From Papio anubis (taxonomy: Eukaryota > Chordata > Mammalia > Primates > Cercopithecidae), in assembly GCF_008728515.1 (NCBI RefSeq), contig NC_044996.1, forward strand, positions 126,344,348 through 126,408,347: a DNA stretch of 64,000 nt, written 5' to 3'. The translations under genes were made by a program, and so were the position numbers. The first letter of the stretch is position 1; each line of letters opens with the position of its first letter. Below the pieces are notes generated by a model. It had not been told where the DNA came from, did not search any database, and saw nothing but the letters and a program-made list of their open reading frames with translations. This document shows positions 34,685 to 45,856 of the stretch, piece after piece.

Positions 34685-36774
34685 AAGTGCAGCTTCACAC
34701 TGGCTCCCAATTTCTTAGAGGTTAAATAAAAAAATACATTTAAATACTTGTCCTGGGATCTAAATCCCTAGACATAACTTGGTATCAAATAATGTATAAG
34801 ACAACCACACACATAGTAGATTTTCAATATTACATTAGCATAATCCAATTTTTCTTTCCCCAACCCTCATGATTCATGTTTTCTTAGCCACTGGAATTCT
34901 TACATGCCATTTCCAAGTAGATAGGATTGAATTTTTTTAACTGTAGTGTGACTAAGCAAAGATAGCTTCTTATTAGTGTTACATTGCTCTAGGTACCAAC
35001 TCACCACCTGAGTCACGTTCTACCATGGGCATGTATATGTTAAGATAATTGTGGCTTATCAAAGTCCTATTTTAGATTTTTGTTTCCTCATCACAGGCCC
35101 AGGAAACAAACAAACAAAAACCACAGGTTATAAGAGTGCCCAAACATAAGTCTGAATTATGCTTTTGAAGAGGTATTTGATTTCCATCAAAAACAATCAA
35201 CTTAGTAATTAAACATTTATATACGTTTCTCTTTTTTTTGAGACAGGGTCTTGCTCTGTTGCACAGGCTGGAGTGCAGTGGCGCTATCATAGCTCACGAT
35301 AGCCTCCAAATCCTGGGCTCAAGTGATCCTCCCACCTCAGCCTCTCAAGTAGCTGGGACTACAGGCGCACGCCACCACACCAGTTAAATTTTTTCTTTTA
35401 TAGATACAAGGTCTTGCTATGTTGCCCAGGCTGGTCTCGAACTCCTGGGCTCAAGTGGTCCTCCTGCCTCAGCCTCCCAAAACACTTGGGATCACAGGCA
35501 TGAGTTACCATGCTTGGCTCTATATACTTATTTTAAAGGGTTTTTTTTTTTGGTTTTTTGTTTGTTTGTTTGTTTGTTTTTTGCACTTAACTCACTTAAA
35601 TGAATAATTAACACTTAAATGAATAATTCCATAAGAAAGTAGCATTTTAATGTTATTTTACAGATTGAATACATAGCAGAGTTACTCAGGTAGAAGGTAA
35701 TTACAAAATACAGCTCTTATTTTATAGATATTAGGGATGCATCCCAGCAAGGATCTCAAAATCTCAAAGAAGATCTAAGATCTCAAAATCCTGCTGCTGG
35801 TTTCTGCCTGAAAATTGGGGACAGAGTTTCATTTTTTAGGTTAAACTTTCAATGCCTGTTGAAATGCAGATAACACCACTGGAAGGTATTAGTCTTGGAT
35901 TTGGTGGCATGAAACAGAAAACCCAAAATAGCAGTGGCTTAAACCCTTAAAAGTTGATTTTTTCCCTCATGTATAGTAAATCCAGAAGCAGGCAATCCAA
36001 TGTTAGGAGGGAAGTTCCATGGTCATCAAGAGCCCAAGCCCTTTTAGTCTTTTTGCTTTATCATTCTAAGTATGTACGTTCTACCTCCAAGTTCCACTTG
36101 GAGTCCAAGATGGCTGCTGGAACTCAAGCTGTCATATATGTATTCTGGCCAGCAGAAAAGATTAAGAGGAAAAGGCAAAAGGTACATGCCAGCTCCTATC
36201 CCCTTTTAAAGAAGCTTCCTGAATATCCCATCCAACCACTTCTCTTTACACCACATCCGTCAACCCTAGCTGCAAGGTAGATTGGGTAATGTAGTCTTGC
36301 CGCTGGTTCCATTGCACTCTGGAATAAAACTAAGATTCTGTACCTAAGAATGTAAGATAATGAATTGTCTTGACCACAGAAAGGTAACATTTTCAACTTT
36401 CATTAGTCATTTATGCATTAGTGGACATAAGGGACCTGAATAAATTACTTTAAGAGAGTAGAAAAGCACTGGGATCTGAGAAGAGTAGGAAAAAAAAGGG
36501 AGCAAAACTGGACTAGGGAAGGAAAGTTTGAGAAGGGATTCAGTGTTTGATACTTACTAGTTACTCAAGAATTTGTGGAGGGAAGGAGGAAGAGATAGAG
36601 AAAGAAACAAAGGAAGAAGGAAGAATTGCTCTTTGGAAAATGCTTTGGAGGTAGAGACCTTGTTGTACTGATTTTTCTATTTCTAGAAGCTCCCAGCTCA
36701 GGCTCTTGCCATCCAAGTACCTTTGGATGTAAAGTCTTTCTTTGAGATCTGATACATTTTGCTCTGCCTTGATG
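34685..36774. other. Apart from one AluJ, unassigned
   Basis: 35880-36310 ('gaaaacccaaaatagcagtg', 'gtccaagatggctgctggaa', 'gctgcaaggtagattgggta') follows the order of an ancient interspersed repeat that I recognise but cannot name. Nothing coding. Confidence 0.4.
35228..35518 (-). mobile_element. AluJ-like
   Basis: 'gagacagggtcttgctctgt', J-type 'gggctcaagtgatcctccca', ends 'accatgcttggc'. Confidence 0.92.
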
Positions 36775-37069
36775 ATGTTACATCATTTTGTCATTTTGTT
36801 TACATCATTCTCCCCCACTAAATCATGCATGCTTCGTGGAATCAATATGGCCCCCAAGAGGGCAAAACTTGGTTCCTGGGAGGGGAGGTACAAAAATCTT
36901 AGGTATGACAATGGTTGCTGGCCCTCCAAAAGGCCACAAATATAAAAACAGATACGCAGTGTATCTGTGGATTTAAAATTTCATGGGTGCGTGGGGTTTG
37001 ATTAGGGTACAAAAAGGTCTAAAGAGGCTCCTTAGGGGGGGCAATAATGAAAAAAGGTTGAGAAACATT
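36775..37069. mobile_element. Possible DNA-transposon remnant
   Basis: The end 'aaaaaggttgagaaacattg' and preceding 'cttagggggggcaataatg' resemble the terminus of a hAT-like repeat. The left boundary is not clear. Confidence 0.35.
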
Positions 37070-37182
37070 GCACTAAACTATGAGTTCCTTGAGGTCTGGA
37101 AAGAAATCTCACTCATTTTTGTTCCCAGAACCTAGTATGGTACCTGGTACCCAGTAGGTAAGTGAATGTTGAATCAATGCAC
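37070..37182 (+). mobile_element. L2 3' end
   Basis: 'actatgagttccttgaggtc', 'ttgttcccagaacctagtat' and 'cagtaggtaagtgaatgttg' give the common L2 3' UTR pattern. Confidence 0.7.
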
Positions 37183-37448
37183 AAAAGTCCTGAGGGATAG
37201 CTTGATAGGGAAGTATTCAAAGAGACTAAGAAATATTTTGTTAATATCACAGTTTGGAGCTGGCCCTAACCCCTCCCCTCACCAACTATGCCAGACAGCA
37301 AATGGACTCCATCTGCCCATCTCTGAATGAACACATTTCATTCATCCTGGTACATAGGTTGATGGAAAGATAGTTGATAAAAGAGAGAACAAAGATGAAG
37401 GCAGCATTTAAGCAGGAGAAAATGAGTGAAAAAGAAATATTAGTTATA

Positions 37449-37752
37449 GGCGGGGAGCGGTGATTCACACCTGTAATCCCAGCACTTTGGGAGGCCGAGG
37501 CGGGCGGATCACAAGGTCAGGAGATCAAGAACAGCCTGGCCAACATGGTGAAACCTTGTCTCTACTAAAAATACAAAAATTAGCTGGGCATAGTGGTGCG
37601 TGCCTGTAATCCCAGCTACTAGGAAGGCTGAGGCAGGAGAATCGCTTGAACCCGGGAGGTGGAGGTTGCAGGGAGCCAAGATCATGCCGCTGTACTCCAG
37701 CCTGGCTACAGAGTGAGACTCCATCTCACCAAAAAAAAAAGAAAAGAAAAAG
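37449..37752 (+). mobile_element. AluY-like
   Basis: Perfect 16-bp duplication agaaatattagttata at 37433-37448 and 37753-37768. 'cacaaggtcaggagatcaag' is a Y-type diagnostic. A clean counter-example to the scrambled AluY at 30179. Confidence 0.96.
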
Positions 37753-38070
37753 AGAAATATTAGTTATAAAAGTACCAAAAGAATGGAGAAGAAAAGGCCA
37801 AAGTATGGAATGTGGAAAAATTTCTATCCCCATCTATTTCTTTATTTTCCTATTCTCTCTTCTATTTTAGTATTTATTTTTTCCCTCAGGAAGGCATGGA
37901 AACTTCAAAAATTATTGGTCTTTTGCAATACTGAAGCAAATCTGAAAGTTATTTATCACAATAATATGATATTATTTGAAGCAGAAGGTCCAAGATTTTT
38001 GGAGTTTTGATGTGTAATTGTTTGAACATATGGACTAAATGCAGATTGTATATAAATAAATATACCACAC

Positions 38071-38141
38071 AACTGACAGATGTTTTGCCATCCTGTAGAA
38101 ATAACCTAAAATGAAGCACCTTGTGTGGGGCTTTACAATTT
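38071..38141. repeat. 71-bp duplicated segment, copy A
   Basis: Aligns to 45648-45718 with four mismatches and no gaps by eye (about 94%). Both copies then run into minus-strand L1 ORF2-end sequence. Copy A is followed by a 52-bp insertion that copy B lacks. Confidence 0.85.
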
Positions 38142-38193
38142 CTTTTTTTTTTTAATGAAAGCATAAATGAATTTATTTATTTTCTTCATTTCT
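38142..38193 (-). mobile_element. 52-bp poly(A)-tailed retro-insertion of unknown source
   Basis: Poly-T followed by about 40 bp that on the minus strand read as unique sequence, an AATAAATAAA motif, 'attcatttatgctttcatt' and a poly-A tail. Flanks ggctttacaattt (38129-38141) and ggctttgcaattt (38194-38206) form a 13-bp duplication with one change. Structure fits a tiny L1-mediated retrocopy of an mRNA 3' end; the source gene is not identified. Confidence 0.65.
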
Positions 38194-38280
38194 GGCTTTG
38201 CAATTTTGATCATATTTTTGATCACATTTTTATCACCTTCATTTTGCTTTATGGCCAAATATTTATTGTATGGATAGATC

Positions 38281-38590
38281 TTTTTTTTTTTTTCTTTTGA
38301 GACAGGGTCTCACTCCATAACCAGGCTGGAGTGCAGTGACATGATCAGGCTCACCAAAGCTTCAACTTCCCAGGTTCAAGCAATCCTCCCACCTCAGCCT
38401 CCCAAGTAGTTGGGACTATAGGCATGTGCTGCCATGTCAGGTAATTTTTTTTTTTTTTTTTTCGCATTTTGGTAAAGATGAGGTCTCACTATGTTGCCCA
38501 GGCTAGTCTCGAACTCCTGAGCTCAAGCAATCCTCTCACCTTGGCCTCCCAAAGTGCTGGGATTGTAGGTGTGAGCCACTGCACCTGGCC
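38281..38590 (-). mobile_element. AluJ-like in the long L1
   Basis: 'gagacagggtctcactccat' to 'actgcacctggcc'; a second internal poly-T at 38444-38462 marks the monomer linker. Confidence 0.93.
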
Positions 38591-40258
38591 TTGGATATAT
38601 CATATTTTGTTTATTGATTCATTACTTGATAGAAATTTGGGGCGTTTCTACTTTTTGGCTATTATAAATAATGATGCTATGAACATTTATGTGCAAGTTT
38701 TTGGGTGGACATACGTTTTCATTTCTCTTGGGTATATACCAAAGAGTAGAATTGCTGGATCACATGGTAATTCTATCTGTAACCTTTTGAGGAATTGCTA
38801 GAGTGTTTTCCAAAACAGCTGCATCATTTTACATTCCCTCCAGCAGTGTATGAGGGTTTTAGTTCCTCCATATTCTCACCACCACTTGTTATTACCTCTC
38901 CTTTTAACTATAGCCACCCTAGTGGGTGTGAGGTGGTATCTCATTGTGATTTTGATTTACATTTCCTTGATGGCTAATGATCATGAGTAACTTTTCACAT
39001 GCTTAATGTCCATTCTCTTCTTTGGATAGATGTCTAGTTAGATCCTTTCCCCATTTTAAAATTAGGTTGTCTTTTTATTATTGAGTTGTAAGAATTTGTT
39101 GTCTTTTCTAGACACACGTCCCTTACCAGATATATGGTTTGCAAATATTTTCTCTCATTTTTTGGGCTGCCTTTTCATTTTCTTGATGCTTCTCTTTGAA
39201 GCACAATAGTTTTTAGTTTTGATAAAGTCCAATGTATCTTTTTTTATGTTGTTTGTACTTTTGATATCATATCCAAGAAACCATTGCCCAATCCAAGTCC
39301 AGGAAGGTTTAGGCCTAAGTTTTCTTCCAAGAGTTTTATCATTTTAGCTCTAATATTTAGGTCTTTGATCCATTTTGAGTTAATTTTTGTATATGGTATA
39401 AAGTAGGGATCCAATTTAATCCTTGCATGTGGATATCCAGTTGTCCCGGCACCATTTGTTGAACTAGACAATTCTTGCCCTATTGAATTGTTTTGGCACC
39501 CTTGTTGAAAATCAATTGGCCATAAATATGAGAGTTTATTTTGGACTCTTTCTTCTACTGCATTGATCTATAAGTCTGTCCTTATACTAATACTACACTT
39601 GATTAACATAGCTTTGTAGTAAGTTTTGAAATTGATAAGTTTGAGTCTAAATTTGTTCTTCTTTTTCAAGATTGTTTTGGCTATTCTGGATCCCTTGCAT
39701 TCCCATATGAATCTTCAGATTAGCTTGTCAATTTTTATTAAAAAGCCAGTCTAGACTATGATAGAGATTGTATTGAATCCGTAGGTCAACTTGGGGATGA
39801 TTACCATCTTAACAATATTAATTTTCCCAACCCATGAACATGGTTGTCTGTCTATTTATTTAGATCTTTCAACAATGTTTTATAGTTTTCAGACTATGAG
39901 TTTTACATTTCTTTCTTTAATTTTATTCCTGAGTGTTTTTATTTTGTTTGATGGTATAGTAAGTGGAATTATTTTGCTCATTTCATTTTTTGATGGTTCA
40001 CTGCAAGTATGTAGAAATACAATTGATTTTTGTATATTGATCTTTTAGCCTCAACTTTTCTGAACTTGCATATTAGTTCTAGTGGGTTTCTTAGTGGATT
40101 TTTTGGGATTTTCTATATACAAACTCATGTTATCTGTGATTAGAAATAATTTTGCCTCTTTCTTTCTGACCTGGCTGCCTTTTATTTCTTTTTCTTGCCT
40201 AAATGTTCTTGGCTAGAACCTCCAGTGCAATGTTGAATTGAAGTATCAAGAGCAGACA

Positions 40259-40459
40259 CCAGCCTGGTCAACATGGTGAAAACCCCATCTCTACCAAAAA
40301 AAAAGAATTCCAGCCAGAGGTGGGAGGCCGGGGCACCCTATAATCCCAGCTACTCAAGAGGCGAGGCAGGAGAATGAAAGCAGACAGGGAGGAGGTTGCA
40401 GTGAGCGAGGTGGCCTGCAGCCTCCAGCGAGCGATGAGGAGTGAGACCCTGTCTCAAAA
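40259..40459 (+). mobile_element. Truncated Alu with scrambled interior
   Basis: Starts at 'ccagcctggtcaacatgg' and ends 'gaccctgtctcaaaaagcag'. The text between 40300 and 40440 carries many short insertions and losses ('gaattccagccagaggtggg', 'tgaaagcagacagggagg'). agcagac / agcagat flank it. Confidence 0.75.
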
Positions 40460-40694
40460 AGCAGATATTCTTATCTCATTCCTGATTAGCCAGGGGAAAG
40501 CATTCAGTCTTTAAGCCATTAGAATATGATGTTATCATTGGTTTTCATAGTTTTCTAAAAAATCAGGTTAGAGAAAGTTCATTCTAGTCTAATTTGTTGA
40601 ATATTTTTATCATGAAAGTTGAGTATTTTTATCCTTGAAAACGTTTAATCAAATGCGTTTTCTGCATTTATTGAGATGATCATGTGTTTTTTGT

Positions 40695-41268
40695 CTTTTT
40701 TTTTTTTTTTTTGAAGCAGAATCTTGCGCAGGCTGGAATGCGGTGGCCGATCTCGGCTCACTACAACCTCTGCCTCCTGGTTCAAGCTCATGCCTCAGCC
40801 TCCTGGTAACTGAATCTCAGATATCTTCCACCCGGCTAGTGCTGTATTTTTGAGGCGAGTCTGGCTCTGTCGCCCAGGCTGGAGTCGGTGGCGGATCTCA
40901 GCTCACTGCAAGCTCACGCCTCCCGGGTTTCACGCCATTCTCCTGCCTCCAGCCTCCCGAGTAGCTGGGACCACGGCCCGCCCGCCCAGCCCGGCTAGTT
41001 TTGTATTTTTTTTTAGTAGAGAGCGGGGTTTCACGTGTTAGCCAGGATGGTCTCGATCTCCTGACTTCGTGATCCACCCGTCTCGGCCTCCCAAAGTGCT
41101 AGGATTACAGGCTTGAGCCACCGCGCCCGGCCAATTTTTGTATTTTTAGTAGAGACGGGGTTTCACCCTGTTGGCCAGGCTGATCTCGAACTTCTGATCT
41201 CAGGTAATCTGCCCACCTCGGTCTCCCAAAGTGCTGGCATTACAGGCGTGAGCCACTGTGCCTGACCT
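40695..41268 (-). mobile_element. Outer AluS-like copy, split by an inner AluY
   Basis: Right monomer at 40695-40847, left monomer at 41133-41268 ('aatttttgtatttttagtag' to 'cactgtgcctgacc'). The right half is scrambled. Lies in the L1 fragment. Confidence 0.85.
40848..41132 (-). mobile_element. Inner AluYR-like copy
   Basis: Contains 'ctcagctcactgcaagctc', 'tagccaggatggtctcgatc' and caggcttgagccaccgcg (41108-41125), the last being the cercopithecid AluYR variant of human 'ggcgtgagcc'. Nested inside the outer Alu, hence the youngest layer. Confidence 0.85.
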
Positions 41269-42139
41269 TTTTATTTTATTAATATAGTGTATCACAGTAA
41301 TTTATTTTGCATGTTAAACAAACTTTACATTTCTGGGATAAATCATGTATAATCCTTTTAATATGTTGCTGGATTAGTTTTGCTAGTATTTTGTTTTGGA
41401 TTTTTGCATCTACATTTAGGAGAGATACTGGTCTGTGGTTTTCTTTCCTTATGATGTCTTAGTTTAGTTTTGTTATCAGGGTAATACTAGCCTTATAGAA
41501 TGAGTTGGGAAGTGTACCCGCCTCTTTTGTTTTTTGGAAGAGTTTGTGAAGAATTGGCATTACTTCCTTAAATATTTGGTAGAATTCAGCAGTGAAGCTA
41601 TCTGGGCCTGGGCTTTTCTTTGAGGGGAGTTTTTTTTGATTGGTTATTCAGTCTCGTTACTTGTTACAGGTCTACTCACACTTTTTATTTCTTCTTAAGT
41701 CTGTAATAATGACCCCTTCATTTCATTTCCGATTTTAGTAATTTGAGTCTTTCCTCGTTTTTTCTTGGTCAGTATAGCTTCTTTGTCAAAGAACTTTGTT
41801 GATCTTGTTGAAGAGACAACATTTGATTTCATTTATTTTTCTCGTTTTTATATTTTCTGTTTTATTACTTTATGCTCTAATCTTTATTATTTCAACACCC
41901 TCTTTTATAGATGAAAAAAACTCTGGCTCTAAGAGGTAAAGAGAGTTGCCCTAGAAAATTAACTAATAAAACATTTTATCTTTCCCTTTAAATATAAGTC
42001 TTAATCTTTGGAGTATAAAATGAATCAACTATGAAGATTCAAAATAAATAGTCCAGGGTTTTCATATAATCCTGTCCACCATAATTAATCATGTGTGAGC
42101 AGGTGCATTAAAGAGTGGCTAACTGGTCACTAAAACTAG

Positions 42140-42425
42140 ATCCTCTTCTTCCTGGGCACCTAGGCGGACTGCATTTCCCAGCCTCCCTGCAGTTAGGTAT
42201 GGCCATATATGACTGAGCTCTAGCCTAGCCAATGAAATGCAAGCGAAAATGACATGTACCACCCAGGTGTGACCTGTAACAACTACCCATTCACATTCTT
42301 CTCTCCCTTTCCCCCATCTAACAACTGGATATTGGACCCCAGGGCAACCTGCAGAACTACAGGCTGAAGACGGCAGAGCCTCTCTTACTGGCCCTGTCTA
42401 CCCGATTCAGCCACACTCAAGAGCA
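42140..42425 (+). mobile_element. MLT1-like LTR fragment
   Basis: Contains 'ctgcatttcccagcctcc', 'tgcagttaggtatggcca' and 'ccaatgaaatgcaagc', typical of the 5' half of MLT1-like LTRs. The 3' 'aagccactga' end is missing. A second copy with the same opening lies at 50395-50735. Confidence 0.5.
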
Positions 42426-42605
42426 GTGGAACCAAGTTCTTTTGTGATATTTGTCATAAAGAAAAAAGAATTGTAACTTTATAGAATTTAACCCTGAGAT
42501 GGCTCTACATCCCAGAGAGGCAAAGGCTTCCCACTTGAAGCCACAATAGCTTATGTGTGCCTGAGTCTTTAGAATTTCCATGGTGATTTGCAAAGCATAA
42601 AGGGC

Positions 42606-42900
42606 TAGCCAGGTGCGGTGGCTCACACCTGTAATCCCAGCACTTTGGGAGGCTGAGGCAGGCAGATCACCTGAGGTCAAGAGTTAAAGACCAGCCTGGA
42701 CAACATGGTGAAACCCCGTCTCTACTAAAAATACAAAAAATTAGCTAGACATGGTGGCGTGTGCCTGTAATCCCAGCTCCTCAAGAGGCTGAGGCAGGAG
42801 AATCACTTGAACCTGGGAGGCGGAGGTTAAAGTGAGCCGAGATCGCGCCATTGCACTCCAGCTTGGGTGACAGAATAAGATTCTGTCTTTAAAAATATAT
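42606..42900 (+). mobile_element. AluS-like with (AT)n tail
   Basis: Complete dimer. The tail has become an (AT)n microsatellite at 42893-42913. Confidence 0.95.
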
Positions 42901-42949
42901 ATATATATATATAATTTAATCCTAAGAACAGCCCTAGAGTGGGAGTGTA

Positions 42950-43062
42950 ATGTCATTGAGAGTGGAGATTGTGTATATCCTGGTTACCTCTTCATCCCCA
43001 GAACCTCTGCAGTATCTGACACTTAATAAGTAATAAATACTTGCTAAACGAATGAATAGACA
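42950..43062 (+). mobile_element. L2 3' end
   Basis: 'cctcttcatccccagaacct' then 'taagtaataaatacttgcta' and aacgaatgaataga match the L2 terminus. Confidence 0.65.
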
Positions 43063-43139
43063 ATCTTGATCAATGAGAGGGATTTGCAAGAGCCTATCAG
43101 GAGTTTAAGCCATAGTTCTCATGTCTAGAGCACTAATAA

Positions 43140-43290
43140 ATGTAAAATAAAACATCAGTGCTTGGCACTATTTATATATTAATATGTGTAATATATATAC
43201 ACTATATATCATATATAATGTATAATTTTATTAAACACTTTACTATAGCATAATTTTACTAATTTATTTATATAAATATATATGTTCCTT
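43140..43290. repeat. AT-rich low-complexity tract
   Basis: Runs of TATA, ATATAT and TTTATA with no clear unit length. Confidence 0.8.
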
Positions 43291-43371
43291 ACTATAATTG
43301 GCATTAGAATGACTTTAGAATTTGACCATCTAGCCAGAGAAAACCTGACCAACATCAGAATCCAGTGGGAG

Positions 43372-43663
43372 GGCTGAGTGTGGTGGCTCACACCTGTAAT
43401 CCCAGCACTTTGGGAGGCCAAGGCAGGCGGATCACTTGAGGTCAGGGATTTGAGACCAGCCTGGCCAACATGGCGAAACCCCATTTCCACTAAAAATACA
43501 AAAAAATTAGCTGGGCGCCTGTAATCCCAGCTACTCAGGAGGCTGAAGCCAGAGAACTGCTGGAACCAGGGAGGCAGAGGTTGCAGTGAGCCAAGATTGT
43601 GCCACTGCACTCCAGCCTGGATGACAGAGTGGGAGGGGATCTCAAAAAAAAAAAAAAAAAAAA
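43372..43663 (+). mobile_element. AluS-like
   Basis: About 15 bp missing before 'gcgcctgtaatcccagctac'. The flanks ccagtgggag / ccaatgggag are a near-perfect duplication. Confidence 0.94.
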
Positions 43664-44907
43664 ATTCCAATGGGAGATGGGAGGCACTGGAGTGTTTCAT
43701 GCCCTCAAGATAGGACAACAAACGAAAATGTCTCTGGACATTGTTAAATGTGCCCTGAAAGGCAAAAATCACCCTCTCTTGAGAAGCCCTGACTTAACCC
43801 TAAGAAAAACTACAGTTAACTATAGAGATCAATAAATATGCCAAACCTCTTCATATTTTTGTGTTACATGTGGGAATTCTCTGTGTATATTTACTTGCAA
43901 TGTCCAAGATAATTTTGACTATTTGATTATCTAACAGGTTAGCCTTGTGCTTGTAGTTAAAATATGTATGTGAGTAATTAATTGATGTGATGTGATGACC
44001 AGTTTATTATGCTTGTCAACAGTATTAGGACATTTGGAAGAACTTATTTAGAAGTTTAATGTATTAGATTTATTAGAATCAGTGACTTTCTTTTTTGGAG
44101 ATGGAGTTTCACTCTTGTTGCCCAGGCAGGAGTATAATGGCGCGATCTCGACTCATCGCAACCTCCACCTCCTGGGTTCAACTGTTTCTCCCGCCTCAGC
44201 CTCCTGAGTAGCTGGGATTACAGGCATGCGCCACCACGCCTGGCTAATTTTTGTATTTTTAGTAGAGACAGGGTTTCTCCATGTTAGTCAGGCTGATCTC
44301 GAACTCCTGACCTCAGGTGGTCTGCCCGCCTCGGCCTCCCAAAGTGCTGGGATTACAGGTGTGAGCCACCACACCCAGCCAGTGACATTCTTAAGGAACT
44401 TGTTAAGAAACAATGTACCTTCACAGCAAATAAAATATGTTAAAAGTACAAATTTGATATAAATGATTTAAGAGAACTTAATTATGAAAGTGCCTATAAA
44501 ATTATTGATAAAATGAAATTGTATTTATAAAGAAAACAATAGTATTTTTAAGTTGAACTTAAAAATGTAAGAAGGATTTCAGTTTTAAAGTTTGTTAGTT
44601 GCATTTGAATTGAATATTACAGTATTTCCAAGAACCACATTAGCCTCTGAATAATATTTTTGCATGCAAAAGCCATCCTTGAGGACACAATTTCACACTG
44701 ACAATGAGAAGCTAGTTGTCTCATAAGGGGTGTGATGGTTTTTAGCATAGTCCCAGGGGACTCTGAGGAACAGTCTTACGTCGTCCTCTTATTTCAAAGG
44801 ATCACTTTGTGGAATGATGAATAAAATGTATGACTAAAAATGAGTAAATAAGGGGGAAAATGTAGGGAAAAGCATTTCCCAAAAATGAGGGCAAATGAAA
44901 AACATGA
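43664..44907. other. Apart from one Alu, AT-rich single-copy sequence
   Basis: No other repeat or exon seen. Confidence 0.45.
44093..44379 (-). mobile_element. AluS-like
   Basis: Duplication cagtgactttctt / cagtgacattctt (44080-44092, 44380-44392) with one change. Very short tail. Confidence 0.95.
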
Positions 44908-44923
44908 AAGCTTTGAGGTTCTA

Positions 44924-45133
44924 CTTGGACACAGGGTGGGGAACATCACAAACTGGGGCCTGTTGGGGGGTGTGGGGAGAGGGGAGGGATAGCATTAGGA
45001 GATATACCTAATGTAAATGACGAGTTAATGGGTGCAGCACACCAACATGGCACATGTATACATATGTAACAAACCTGCATGTTGTGCACATGTACCCTAG
45101 AACTTAAAGTATAATAATAAAAAAAAAAAAAGC
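44924..45133 (+). mobile_element. 5'-truncated L1PA with 16-bp target duplication
   Basis: About 195 bp of primate L1 3' UTR ('acagggtggggaacatcac', 'ggagggatagcattagga', 'acttaaagtataataataa') plus an A tail. The perfect duplication aagctttgaggttcta lies at 44908-44923 and 45134-45149. This is a classic young, strongly truncated L1 insertion. Confidence 0.93.
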
Positions 45134-45257
45134 AAGCTTTGAGGTTCTAAAAATTCATTTTGAGGGGAGAAAAATTCAGAAGGTATCAATACTCTCCTCT
45201 CCTAAATCAATTTTTTAAAATATAGACTAGGAAGCTATTGTGTAAAACTATCTAGAA

Positions 45258-45400
45258 CAGTGTTTCTTAAATGTTAATGTGCATATGAATCACTTGGGAA
45301 GCTTATCAAAATCCCAATTCTGATGCAGGAGGTCTGGAGTGGGGGCCTCATATTCCGTACTTCAAACAAGCTCCCAGGTGATGGTGTCAATCCTGGTTCC
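45258..45400 (+). mobile_element. MER5A-like hAT-Charlie fragment
   Basis: 'cagtgtttcttaaatgttaa', 'atgaatcacttgggaagctt' and 'caggaggtctggagtggggg' in sense order. Confidence 0.7.
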
Positions 45401-45647
45401 AAAACCACACTCAAACTAGCAAGAAGCCAGAAGGCCAGGCATTATCATCCTCTTCACTAAAGACAAGGACTATCCCTAACTGTCATAGGCAAATCCCAAA
45501 GGACTTCTGCCCTCATAGAGGTGGGCAAAGAAGTGGGGAGGGTCTTCACTGGTGACCTTCTTCATTCATTCACATATTGAGGCCCCTGTCCTCAGAGGTA
45601 TGGATATCAGCAGCCATTATTGACTCTTAGATTGGACCAAGGTCGGT

Positions 45648-45718
45648 AACTGACAGATGTTTTGCTATTCTATAGAAATAACCTAAAAGGAAGCACCTTG
45701 TGTGGGGCTTTACAATTT
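45648..45718. repeat. 71-bp duplicated segment, copy B (empty site)
   Basis: Same segment as 38071-38141. Here 'ggctttacaattttgatc' is uninterrupted, so this copy shows the state before the insertion in copy A. Confidence 0.85.
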
Positions 45719-45830
45719 TGATCATATTTTTAATCCCCTTCATTTCTTTTTATGGCCAAACAATATTTTATTGTATAGATCTACCTCATTTTGTTTATCC
45801 ACTCATTAGTTATAACTACTTTCAGTCAAG
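45719..45830 (-). mobile_element. Short antisense L1 fragment
   Basis: 'tttatggccaaacaatattt', 'attgtatagatc' and 'cattttgtttatccactca' are the complement of the L1 ORF2 end. It follows the 71-bp segment shared with 38071, in the same arrangement. Confidence 0.65.
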
Positions 45831-45856
45831 CTCTTGTCTTGGGTTTGGGTTCTGCC

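Larger units (their letters stand above)
38207..41900 (-). mobile_element. Long antisense L1 fragment (ORF2 to 3' part)
   Basis: The complement carries L1 ORF2 sequence from about the start of the reverse-transcriptase region (near 41900) to the ORF2 end (near 38600). One readable remnant on the minus strand at 39244-39471 includes PYTKINSKWIKDLN and LEENLG, matching the C-terminal part of L1 ORF2p. Many stops and frameshifts make it inactive. Alus interrupt it at 38281-38590, 40259-40459 and 40695-41268. Confidence 0.85.

Noticed and set aside
39244..39471. 75-codon minus-strand frame resembling a protein
   Set aside because: It is a decayed L1 ORF2 remnant inside the L1 fragment, not a host gene.
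43209..43772. 187-codon minus-strand frame
   Set aside because: Most of it is antisense Alu translation and poly-F from the A tail; not a gene.
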